Below, piece after piece: positions 1 through 6,826 of a DNA stretch of 6,865 nt. The stretch is taken from contig CAYLUD010000054.1 in NCBI GenBank assembly GCA_964386785.1, positions 1 to 6,865 of the forward strand, in the 5' to 3' direction. Under the pieces are notes generated by a model. The model was given only the letters and a program-made list of their open reading frames with translations. It searched no databases and was not told where the DNA came from. The translations under genes and the position numbers were made by a program. This DNA comes from SZAS-3 sp964386785. Lineage in GTDB: Bacteria; Chlamydiota; Chlamydiia; Chlamydiales; JAAKFR01. How positions within the stretch are numbered: the stretch's first letter is position 1; every line of letters begins with the position of its first letter.

Positions 1-3000
1 TCAGGGGCTCCTAATATCGTCTTTGCTACCTGTAGAGGTAGATGATAGTCGGAATCCTCCAGCGTTTTTGCCGACCCAATCGCAATATTATACTGAGTTG
101 CTACGCTAGTCAATGCATCGTATTCATCGGATACGAATGAGACTTTGTTTCGAAGAAATTGCAAAAGATTAAACCAAGCTTGTTGCTGCTGTTGGTATGC
201 TTCGAACTCTTTGGGGGTCGTGATCTGTTCTGTACTGAGTAGGGATTTGGTGGATTGACTGAGCAGACTTGATAAGTCTCCCATAGTGCACACAACATGG
301 CCATTTGTTTCTGCCAATTTATGAAGCCGCTCAAGCAAGAAGTAAATAGAAATCAGATTCATCTTGGTAATACCTTTGTACACCATGGGCATCACACGTT
401 GTTTGTTCACTCGCGAGAGAAGCTGGCGTAATATTGGCGTTTGTGTCTCGAATAGGTCCGTCGTATAACATACCCCAATCATGTGGCTTGGGTATCGAAT
501 CATCCACAAGGCTACTAAGGAAGGAGTGATCACGGAACTTTTTCCCCCTCCGAGCATCTCATGTTGAAATTGTCCCCCGCTGATCAATTGATTTTGAATA
601 TGAACCACCTGCTGTTTGGTAAGTAAAATGCCTAATGCATTTTCCAATACTAAAAGGACTCTAGTGATTTTTTTCTCTTCTGATGTGCTTGCATGATTAG
701 CCTGCTCAGGATCGTAGTATTCTTTCTGATTTTCTATCTGTTCTAACGCGGCTTGTGCGATTGCAGAAGGTTTTTCTTGGTTTTTCTGTATAGCAGTAGT
801 TAGGCGTGTTGTTTGCTGTAGTAAACGGTTAAGTTTCAGGAAATTATATATATGTTCGCTTAACTTCTTCTCATTTGTGATTTGAGCATGTTCGTTCAAT
901 AAGGAGAAATCATTCATCTGGTAACACCAGAGCAGTTGTGCAAGGTGACCATCTAGTGGGTGTTTGGAGACTGTTCGCACACCTTGCCCCTTGAATTGAA
1001 TCAGGTCCGCAATCTGTGTTTTTTCTTGTTCAATAGACTGTCTCAAACGATTCAAGTCAGCAAGGTGTATTTGTTGAGTATGTGGAATAGTCGGATTTTC
1101 TAGCGGCGTGGACAGATCCCTCTGCATCTGCTGTAGAATCGTAGATTGTGGTAGCTCTGCTGCGAGGCATCTGAGAACGTGACTAATCAGGACATCTTGC
1201 CCAGATTGTTGTTGGACGTTCTCTATTGAAGAAGGTGTCTGTGATAAGAAAAAATATGGAGGGATGTCTCGCCTATATAATGAGAGCGTAGACCAGTCAA
1301 ACGAAGGTGGCGTAGGAACGGGCTCTACCCATTTCTGAGAATGTTCCATGTAATAGCGTTCAATCCCTATTCGTATCTCGATTTCTTCTGTTCCTGGAAT
1401 ATAAGCACTCTTGTCCTGGAGTTCTTGAATGTACTTCCTGGCACTAGAACCCATAGGAAATTGGATCGTGGAATTATTCTTTAGTAAGCCATCTATATCT
1501 TTCTCATTTTGCACGAGTTGAGGGATAGCTTGCCATAGCTCGATTAGGGAAGATTCTGTAGAGTTCAGCCATCCCTTACACTGATGAACTAGAAGGCTTA
1601 GTTCATGGCAGAATACCTTTTGGGCTATCCCTTGCTTATTCCCCGGTTCCCACGATGAAAAGGCCTCTACAATCTTGTCTAATCTAGGATCCCATGCATC
1701 TAATAACAAAAATGCGTCCTGACAATACTCTCTAGCTTGCGCAAACTGGCTTTGAATAAAAGATAGGTATCCTAAGTAGAGAATTTGAATAGGAGATACG
1801 CTATCGGATAAGAAAACACCCGCCTCAGAGAATGTATAAACCCAAGCTGTAGGAGCTAGTTCTGAGACACGATCATAGGTAGGTGCATGTTTGGCACGGA
1901 TCTTTGCTGTAGCGCTTAGCGTAGCATCTACTGCTTGATACGTATAGGGATACACCACAAGGCAATACTGTGCGGCATCTGGATTGTACAGAATGTGAGC
2001 ATGTGGGAAATAGAGATCCAGGCCTATCTTAGCAGCGTGCGATTGAAAGGGAACTAACCGATATCCAGGGTACATAAGAGATTGCCACACCATTCCATGC
2101 TGGTTATAAGTAACATCTCCATGCGGACCGATGAGTACAGTATCACATTGGTTTGATGTAGTATTCATAAGATAACAGATAGCTGGGTGGAGTTTGTGAA
2201 ACTCATTTTTCTGGTCATACTGCACGACAGTATGGTGTGGGTAAGACTGAAGTCTTAGATCCTCAATATTGTCTTCGTTTAGCTTACCTTTTCCTATGAG
2301 TTGACCCTCAGTATCGAAAAATTGTAAATAATAGTCAGTTTTGTTGGGGGCGGAGACAATCCAACAATCAGTCTGTTGCAGAAATGAGGGTAACAGGGAT
2401 TTCTGCAGATAGTTGATGGGCACCCACCGCATGATTGTATCGGGGGATGTAATCCAAATAGCTAGGTCCTCTGTTCGGGACGATTGAATGGTCACAGTTT
2501 GGTTCCCATCTTGAATGGAGAGGTGACGTCCATCATTAGCCAAGGGAAAAGAGATGTGTGGTTCTTTTAGGAGGAGTTGACTTATACCCCTCCTTTCTAA
2601 TAAAGCAGATGTGTATGCGTCAAGTCGTTGATATCGTTTAGTTTCTGCATATCCATGAAAGAGCTCGATAGGGGAATTCTGTGCGATCCATACCCATGTG
2701 GAAGGCTTCCCTTCTATGGTAGCCTGACTCCATGGACCTTGAATCCCTGTAATCTGGGGCATGAGCTGCTGCATATTGTCGGGTAGAAATTTTTTTTCGT
2801 GAGCCAGAAGTAAAGACTGAATATTCGATTTGACATGACTTAATGTAGAGTTGCTTGGTTGACTTCCAAGACTGATCCATATTTGAAAAAACAAGACAAT
2901 TTCTTGATCAGTAGGTTTCTCTTCTGCTGCAATGCGTAACGCAAGAGCTCCTGCAATGTCTTGTTGGTCTTCGAGATTGAGACTATTCACGTCTATCTTC

Positions 3001-6000
3001 GGAAACTGCTCCTTGCACCAAGTAACCATAGCAGCCTTCGCCTCCTGGTTCTCGATGATTTCTATGCTTGTTGCACATATTTTTATACGCAGCGAAAGAG
3101 GAATCTCTGCATTCTGATAGAATGCGGAAAGGAAAGGAAATATAGAATGCGGATCTAACAAGGAGGCTTGGTGCAGAGCATCTCCAAAAAAGAGGATGTT
3201 GCAAATAAGGTTTTTAAAAAATGCATCATCTAGGTATTGAACCCCTTGCTGAGAAAAAAAACGCAGTCCTGAAAACACGCGGCCTACTCGATCTGTAGAT
3301 AATAAAAGTAGAGCGCGCACATCATCCCCTGAGCGAGGTACGCCTTTGTACATGATGGTGGGGAGCTCATCACCCCGGCATGAGAGCAGGGTTATTGGGG
3401 TATGATATGGCCCAGTCGCTGGATTCATGTCATTTTTGTTACATGGATTTCCATTGTGTAAATAGAGTGAGTCTTGGGCCCCATGGTTATTAATCATGGC
3501 CCCAGTAATCGTGGAATTCAGAGCATCTCCTGGAGCGCAAGTGTAGGCCATACTATGGAATGGAGAAAATAAGGCATTTGTGTTAGTAACGGCTTCTTCT
3601 AAATTTTTTTTCACTTCCTGTAGGCGTAAATCACTGCCCAATTTGTTCCAAATTGTTTTACGTAACGATTCTTCTCCACATTGATTTTTAATAAATTGTT
3701 TAAAAGCATCGAGCTGATTTTTCTTTAGCTGATAAGGATCTTCATTATCAGATCCTTTCTGGGATGGTATAGTAGCATAGCGGTAGGGAGCTAACATCAG
3801 CAGAATGGCTATACAGGCTAGTTTTGCATTGTTGACTACAGGTTCGTCATATTTTGATTGGTTTGTTTTTGTGGAATTCCAGATTGGAATATTTGCTTTT
3901 TGCTGAAAAGCACGGATCTTGCTCAGTAATAATGCGCCATGAGCTCCTAATTGAAGGTGGGGGTCCTCTAGGGCTGCCAATAACGGACCACTATCGATAT
4001 AAATTGGTGGTGTAGTCGATGATCGGGTCTGATGGCTTCCTACCATCTGTTGTATCATTTCGAATAATCCCAAAGCAGCCACAATCATAGGTACAGAAAG
4101 CCCTTCCCGTTGTGTATTGGTATAACAACGGAATATCAGAAGTATCCAGTTACAACATTCCGCAACTATAGCATCAGGTGTATCCACTCTGCTTCGTGTC
4201 GACATATTTTTAAGGTTAGCGGAAAATAGGTTGCAGGCATGGCATAGGGAGGCTTCCAATTCAGCTACGCGATTCTCCTCTATAGATGGGATGCTCTTGA
4301 GAGTATTCGTATATACATCCCTAGCGGCTTGAGCTGTTTGTAAGTAATTTTTTATATCAGCGGGTGTATCGATCAATGTAGCATATAGATTTTGATCAGC
4401 AATTTTAGAATCAAGATGTATTGTACGAGAAATAACAGGATCAGGTATCTGCGGATCTTTAGGAGGTACCCGCTGGATTAGCTTATCTAAAGAAATGGCA
4501 GCAGGACTCTTTAGGTCAAGGGCAGATTGCTCCTGAATAGAAGAATTTCTTATATAATTCTCTAGCTTGTTGATATCAGGTCGGATAGCATTTTGTTCAA
4601 CAATAGAAAATTTTGAAGTCTGCTCCCGTATCTTCTTAGTCACTCGGAGCAATTGCGCTATGTACGTTTGGTTTTCATCGCATTCTATCGCGATCAGGAG
4701 CAATCGACACCGCATCTGCCATCGTTTCATTGCGTGATCGGGCCCGCTCAGCTTCATCTCGCTATAGGCTTGCTTCAGGTAATCTATAGAAAAATCCAAA
4801 TTCAGTTGTGAAATCGGAGCATTTTCCATCACCTCATATAGATGGATTGCATCTATGAAAGCGGCTTGATCCAGTTTAGCCTCTGCCTTATTTTGCTTAG
4901 CTTCTGTAGTTCGTGTCATGACTACCAAAGCACGTGTCAACGTATCCATCCCAATGAATGTGAATGGATTTCGATAGGAAAAGGATTGGTGTTCTAGATA
5001 CCTCTCTAACGATTGTAGGCAAAATTGTTGATAAGGATTCGTGGCCGGCCAAAATTGCTTCCAAGATGAGGGCTCTATTACACGATTCTCATCTAGCCTT
5101 AGAGTCCAGCCGTGTCGATACACACCATCGCTATTCATGAATGTTTGCAAACAAACATTTCTTGCTTCCTGAATTTTCTTAACCATCGCCTGTCCACATG
5201 TCTTTGTATTCTCCAGCTTGCTAGATCGCAATGTAAGACAAGGCAAAGAGTGTGCATGTGTTTGTTCCTGGATTGAAGCAAAGAATAATGGGTCTTCAGC
5301 GTTCTGTACCTTCTCAGTAGCCAGTACTGCAACTAAGCTTGGGGCATCATTCGAATTAGGTAGATCATAATGGTACGTATTCCAAGCATTAGGCTGCCAC
5401 TTGAGAAACCAAGTTTCGACATCGATAATGGTAGATAGTGAGTTCAACCTCTTTGCGATTTCTGTGTGCCAATAGGTTTTGGCCTGATTAAAGATGGCTA
5501 TACAGCCATTTTGTCCCCACATTTCAGAATTTATAAGCGATTGTTTTGTACCCTGGCGATAGGATTCACAAAAGATAAATGCTGTCTTGCCTTTTATCCT
5601 GTTGAGTGCTGTAATAAAAATATTCTGGCGACTTCCTATTTGATCTTGGATTTCTTTGCCATAGGCATCAAAAATGTTTTGATATTTCTCTTCTAAACCA
5701 GAATCGCAAGTAATGACGTCCTCATTATATTGCAATCGATCATCAATCAATTCCCAACAGCGCGCCACATGCTTATATTGCCATAATTCTTGAAATGCTT
5801 GTTTGTTTTGGGTATAGACGTCTTCATTAATCCACAAATTATTTAGTGTATCCTTGGCTTGTTGTTGTTGCCAACGTTCCAAGAAGATAATCGAACGTTT
5901 CTGATGGTCCTTATCATCTGAATAGACAAGCGTGTTATATAGCTGATCTTGAAATATTGTTTTGGGATTGCACCATACCAATGGATATATAGAGGAGCCC

Positions 6001-6728
6001 CACTGGATAAGTTGCTCGAATTTTTTCTGAATAACCTCGACTGTTTCACATTCAGGAATAGGCTCAACAAATGCATTCAGCTCGGCATTGGCAGCGTTTC
6101 CCCATTTGGTTATGCATGCAGCGACCCTCTCATTGGTTTGCAATGGAGCCCAGATTTTTGTATCGATCTCCAACAACCAGGAATCATCTTGCAAATTATG
6201 AAATCGATTTTTGGAATAGCGTTCCATTGCGTTAATGCATGTAGTATCAGGATCGTCTTGATTGAACTGGTTTAGTTCTTGCTTCAAGACTTCGTGCCAT
6301 AAACCTAGGGGATGACCAAACCACTTATTAGGAGCATTCTGCGCTAGTTCTTGCCATGCTGTGAAGACTGGAGTGGGATCATTTTGCTCAAGTAACTGAT
6401 TAGCAAGTGGTTGCAATATCCTTACTTGCTCTTGTTTCCATTTTTGGAAATAATGATCGTGCAATCGGTAAGCAGTATAGAGCCCACCCGCTATCACGGT
6501 TAACGCGATCGCTGGGTATAAAGGTCCTTTGATTTGAAACGTTACCTGACTGAGGATCTGAAAGCAATGGGGGTGGGAAGGATGGGAATAATGGATCGCT
6601 ACAAAAACAATAGCAGATAGGCCTCCAATGATCGTAATGGCAAGGATAATCTTTCCTGTAGTGGGCTTCCAGTTTAAATATTTTTTTTCAACAAGAAAGG
6701 ATGCGTCCGGAGATATATCGTTATTCAT
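1..6728 (-). CDS. Giant membrane-anchored DUF3638-type P-loop (helicase-like) protein, 3' end missing
   Basis: One uninterrupted minus-strand frame of 2,242 codons runs from the ATG at 6726-6728 to the left edge; the C-terminus is outside the window. The start is favoured because an in-frame TAA lies 14 codons upstream (6768-6770), the only other upstream start-like codon is a TTG at 6762-6764, and the next methionine comes far downstream, after both membrane helices. The ribosome site is poor: only AAGAA about 7 bases before the ATG. Order seen: polar N-terminus (1-26), two hydrophobic helices (about 27-46, 68-87), a long Trp/Gln-rich helical region, a strand-rich part (about 1320-1640), a TPR-like pair (about 1645-1680), a Gln-rich linker, then a DUF3638-like ATPase domain from about 2022 with GGGKSS and DEYD motifs. 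Family knowledge: DUF3638 proteins are very large and their function is unknown. Inference: a membrane-tethered NTPase facing the cytosol, or the host if secreted. Substrate and pathway cannot be told. The frame and coding status are near certain; the function is not. Confidence 0.95.
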   Translation of the reverse strand, partial: MNNDISPDASFLVEKKYLNWKPTTGKIILAITIIGGLSAIVFVAIHYSHPSHPHCFQILSQVTFQIKGPLYPAIALTVIAGGLYTAYRLHDHYFQKWKQEQVRILQPLANQLLEQNDPTPVFTAWQELAQNAPNKWFGHPLGLWHEVLKQELNQFNQDDPDTTCINAMERYSKNRFHNLQDDSWLLEIDTKIWAPLQTNERVAACITKWGNAANAELNAFVEPIPECETVEVIQKKFEQLIQWGSSIYPLVWCNPKTIFQDQLYNTLVYSDDKDHQKRSIIFLERWQQQQAKDTLNNLWINEDVYTQNKQAFQELWQYKHVARCWELIDDRLQYNEDVITCDSGLEEKYQNIFDAYGKEIQDQIGSRQNIFITALNRIKGKTAFIFCESYRQGTKQSLINSEMWGQNGCIAIFNQAKTYWHTEIAKRLNSLSTIIDVETWFLKWQPNAWNTYHYDLPNSNDAPSLVAVLATEKVQNAEDPLFFASIQEQTHAHSLPCLTLRSSKLENTKTCGQAMVKKIQEARNVCLQTFMNSDGVYRHGWTLRLDENRVIEPSSWKQFWPATNPYQQFCLQSLERYLEHQSFSYRNPFTFIGMDTLTRALVVMTRTTEAKQNKAEAKLDQAAFIDAIHLYEVMENAPISQLNLDFSIDYLKQAYSEMKLSGPDHAMKRWQMRCRLLLIAIECDENQTYIAQLLRVTKKIREQTSKFSIVEQNAIRPDINKLENYIRNSSIQEQSALDLKSPAAISLDKLIQRVPPKDPQIPDPVISRTIHLDSKIADQNLYATLIDTPADIKNYLQTAQAARDVYTNTLKSIPSIEENRVAELEASLCHACNLFSANLKNMSTRSRVDTPDAIVAECCNWILLIFRCYTNTQREGLSVPMIVAALGLFEMIQQMVGSHQTRSSTTPPIYIDSGPLLAALEDPHLQLGAHGALLLSKIRAFQQKANIPIWNSTKTNQSKYDEPVVNNAKLACIAILLMLAPYRYATIPSQKGSDNEDPYQLKKNQLDAFKQFIKNQCGEESLRKTIWNKLGSDLRLQEVKKNLEEAVTNTNALFSPFHSMAYTCAPGDALNSTITGAMINNHGAQDSLYLHNGNPCNKNDMNPATGPYHTPITLLSCRGDELPTIMYKGVPRSGDDVRALLLLSTDRVGRVFSGLRFFSQQGVQYLDDAFFKNLICNILFFGDALHQASLLDPHSIFPFLSAFYQNAEIPLSLRIKICATSIEIIENQEAKAAMVTWCKEQFPKIDVNSLNLEDQQDIAGALALRIAAEEKPTDQEIVLFFQIWISLGSQPSNSTLSHVKSNIQSLLLAHEKKFLPDNMQQLMPQITGIQGPWSQATIEGKPSTWVWIAQNSPIELFHGYAETKRYQRLDAYTSALLERRGISQLLLKEPHISFPLANDGRHLSIQDGNQTVTIQSSRTEDLAIWITSPDTIMRWVPINYLQKSLLPSFLQQTDCWIVSAPNKTDYYLQFFDTEGQLIGKGKLNEDNIEDLRLQSYPHHTVVQYDQKNEFHKLHPAICYLMNTTSNQCDTVLIGPHGDVTYNQHGMVWQSLMYPGYRLVPFQSHAAKIGLDLYFPHAHILYNPDAAQYCLVVYPYTYQAVDATLSATAKIRAKHAPTYDRVSELAPTAWVYTFSEAGVFLSDSVSPIQILYLGYLSFIQSQFAQAREYCQDAFLLLDAWDPRLDKIVEAFSSWEPGNKQGIAQKVFCHELSLLVHQCKGWLNSTESSLIELWQAIPQLVQNEKDIDGLLKNNSTIQFPMGSSARKYIQELQDKSAYIPGTEEIEIRIGIERYYMEHSQKWVEPVPTPPSFDWSTLSLYRRDIPPYFFLSQTPSSIENVQQQSGQDVLISHVLRCLAAELPQSTILQQMQRDLSTPLENPTIPHTQQIHLADLNRLRQSIEQEKTQIADLIQFKGQGVRTVSKHPLDGHLAQLLWCYQMNDFSLLNEHAQITNEKKLSEHIYNFLKLNRLLQQTTRLTTAIQKNQEKPSAIAQAALEQIENQKEYYDPEQANHASTSEEKKITRVLLVLENALGILLTKQQVVHIQNQLISGGQFQHEMLGGGKSSVITPSLVALWMIRYPSHMIGVCYTTDLFETQTPILRQLLSRVNKQRVMPMVYKGITKMNLISIYFLLERLHKLAETNGHVVCTMGDLSSLLSQSTKSLLSTEQITTPKEFEAYQQQQQAWFNLLQFLRNKVSFVSDEYDALTSVATQYNIAIGSAKTLEDSDYHLPLQVAKTILGAP
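117..128 (-). other. Walker B / DExD box (DEYD)
   Basis: Residues 2201-2204 are DEYD, preceded by a hydrophobic strand (VSFVS) and followed by ALTS. DUF3638 has DESDE at this place, and superfamily 2 helicases have DExD/H. D2201 and E2202 would coordinate magnesium and activate water. The spacing of about 138 residues from the P-loop fits the domain. The catalytic residues are retained, which argues against a decayed domain. Confidence 0.8.
522..563 (-). other. Walker A / motif I (GGGKSS)
   Basis: Residues 2056-2069 read HEMLGGGKSSVITP. K2063 and S2064 are the phosphate- and magnesium-binding positions of a P-loop. The flanking sequence matches the family form QMNMGEGKSSVI except that the Glu of GEGK is Gly here, and the leading Gln is shifted or replaced (Q2055/H2056). 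SecA has a comparable EMKTGEGKT. The loop appears intact, so ATP or GTP binding is expected. Confidence 0.85.
1689..1796 (-). other. TPR-like helix pair (residues about 1645-1680)
   Basis: Residues 1647-1676 read as two amphipathic helices, IQILYLGYLSFIQSQF then AQAREYCQDAFLLL. The spacing of L-G-Y, F, A, Y and A/F/L resembles one tetratricopeptide repeat (LG..Y...G.Y.EA...Y..AL.L), although the usual turn glycine is replaced by Gln/Ser. Only one copy is evident, so it may be an isolated TPR or a chance likeness. TPRs normally bind partner proteins. Confidence 0.3.
1809..2771 (-). other. Strand-rich region of the giant protein (residues about 1320-1640)
   Basis: Alternating hydrophobic/polar short segments ending in Gly/Asp/Asn turns dominate here: LSIQDGNQTVTIQSS (about 1403-1417), FFDTEGQLIGKGKL (about 1470-1483) and TVLIGPHGDVTYN (about 1530-1542). 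The pattern resembles beta hairpins of a propeller or beta-sandwich. No exact blade repeat (WD, Kelch, NHL, YVTN) was found, so the fold is not assigned. The region lies between the Gly/Pro-rich part and the TPR-like segment and could be a recognition module. Confidence is moderate for strand content and low for any named fold. Confidence 0.4.
2242..2257. repeat. Intragenic inverted repeat, 7-bp arms
   Basis: TAAGACT (2242-2248) and AGTCTTA (2251-2257) are perfect reverse complements separated by GA. In RNA this would form a 6-bp stem with a tetraloop. It lies in the strand-rich coding region (residues 1491-1496, DLRLQS). No T-run follows on the minus strand, so it is not a terminator. It may simply be chance. 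Confidence 0.5.
3249..3566 (-). other. Gly/Pro/Cys-rich stretch inside the giant protein (residues about 1055-1160)
   Basis: This stretch differs in texture from the helical region before it. It holds HSMAYTCAPGD (about 1058-1068), a polar NGNPCNKNDMN run (about 1092-1102), GPYHTPITLLSCRGDEL (1106-1122) and YKGVPRSGDD (1127-1136). Dense Gly, Pro, Cys, His and Asp suggest a compact folded module with loops rather than coiled helices. The residues C1064, C1096, C1117, H1058 and H1109 could form a site, but no known spacing pattern is met. I do not recognise the family. Confidence 0.3.
3609..6467 (-). other. Long helical Trp/Gln-rich region of unknown function (residues about 88-1040)
   Basis: About 950 residues after the membrane hairpin have no motif I can name. 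The composition is rich in Gln, Leu, Trp, Glu and Asn. Short amphipathic stretches are separated by Asn/Asp/Pro turns (for example WQELAQNAPNKW near residue 125 and LERWQQQQAKDTLNNLW near 283). This suggests an extended, mostly alpha-helical scaffold, possibly of solenoid type, but no regular repeat length could be found by eye. The region stays open in frame and its codon use looks the same as the rest of the gene. It may mediate protein-protein contacts; that is a guess from composition only. Confidence 0.4.
5140..5159. repeat. Intragenic inverted repeat, 8-bp arms, 4-base loop
   Basis: AATGTTTG (5140-5147) and CAAACATT (5152-5159) are perfect reverse complements around CAAA. The repeat lies within the coding frame near residues 524-529 (CLQTFM). 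It overlaps a 10-bp palindrome ATTCATGAAT at 5133-5142. An RNA hairpin is possible. No T-run follows on the minus strand and the frame continues through it. Confidence 0.6.
6468..6650 (-). other. N-terminal two-helix membrane hairpin (Inc-like bilobed hydrophobic domain)
   Basis: Residues about 27-46 (IILAITIIGGLSAIVFVAI core) and about 68-87 (PLYPAIALTVIAGGLYTAY core) are two uncharged hydrophobic stretches long enough to span a membrane. A loop of about 20 residues separates them. Lysines lie before the first helix (K15, K16, K21, K26) and Arg/Lys follow the second (R88, then a KWK cluster), so the positive-inside rule puts both ends on the same side. There is no cleavable signal-peptide pattern. 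Two closely spaced helices near the N-terminus are the hallmark layout of chlamydial inclusion-membrane proteins, which are exported by type III secretion. The same layout would also fit an ordinary inner-membrane anchor, so the Inc reading is inference. Confidence 0.8.
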
Positions 6729-6781
6729 ATAATTATTCTTATTTTGAAATAAATAAAAAATCAATCTTTAATAAAAACGTA

Positions 6782-6810
6782 ACTATATTAGTTTGAAATG
6801 GCATTCCCAT
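6782..6810 (-). promoter_or_regulatory. Candidate sigma70-type promoter for the giant gene
   Basis: On the minus strand TATAGT (6782-6787) matches five of six bases of the -10 consensus. Seventeen bases upstream lies ATGGGA (6805-6810), which matches only three of six -35 bases. Transcription would begin near 6775 and give a leader of about 45-50 bases. The weak -35 is not unusual for AT-rich intracellular bacteria. A chance match is quite possible. Confidence 0.25.
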
Positions 6811-6826
6811 GCAGGGCGATTGCATG
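6808..6826. repeat. Inverted repeat, 6-bp arms, 7-base loop
   Basis: CATGCA (6808-6813) and TGCATG (6821-6826) are perfect reverse complements around GGGCGAT, and a G-T pair could extend the stem inward. It sits upstream of the giant gene, 5 bases past the TAA (6832-6834) that may end an upstream gene. No T-run follows on the minus strand, so a classic terminator is unlikely. It overlaps the weak -35 candidate and could be an operator or chance. Confidence 0.5.

Larger units (their letters stand above)
3..665 (-). other. DUF3638-like P-loop ATPase/helicase-like domain (residues about 2022-2242)
   Basis: The domain follows the order expected of DUF3638. An LVLEN segment (2026-2030, counterpart of the family's LLE motif) is followed by a QQ at 2039-2040 that may match the helicase Q position. 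The nucleotide loop lies at 2060-2065. Next come a motif Ia-like segment GVCYTTDLFETQ (2085-2096) and RVMPMVYKG (2111-2119, counterpart of the family's lPFsR segment). GHVVCTMGDLSSLL (2143-2156) sits where the family has GVLLxxPEHILSF. The DEYD box is at 2201-2204, then YNIAIGSAKTL (2212-2222). Helicase superfamily 2 and SecA show the same motif I-Ia-Ib-II order. Motifs III-VI would lie beyond the window. I recognised the family from memory of its consensus, not from a search. Confidence 0.8.

Noticed and set aside
110..334. 74-codon minus-strand ORF in another frame
   Set aside because: It overlaps the DUF3638 domain, whose motifs are read in the main frame; the alternative frame gives a Ser/Asn/Lys-rich sequence with no recognisable features.
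2932..3204. Three small overlapping ORFs on both strands
   Set aside because: All sit inside the giant coding frame, overlap one another and show no start signals.
3783..3827. Possible third membrane helix (residues about 968-982, AKLACIAILLMLAPY)
   Set aside because: The hydrophobic core is only about 13 residues and ends in Pro-Tyr-Arg; a buried helix of a soluble domain is more likely.
5466..5696. 76-codon plus-strand ORF with hydrophobic C-terminus
   Set aside because: Antisense to a well-supported coding region; the hydrophobicity comes from complementing Glu/Lys/Gln/Asn codons.
5949..6275. 108-codon plus-strand ORF
   Set aside because: It lies wholly antisense to the long minus-strand frame, has a cysteine- and isoleucine-rich sequence without domain pattern and no ribosome site; it is a shadow of the real gene.
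6505..6512. GCGATCGC octamer resembling the cyanobacterial HIP1 element
   Set aside because: Only one copy was noticed in 6.9 kb, whereas HIP1 genomes carry many; it does not point to a cyanobacterium.
1..6728. Pseudogene or split gene
   Set aside because: No stop or frameshift was found in 2,242 codons and the catalytic P-loop and DEYD motifs are intact.
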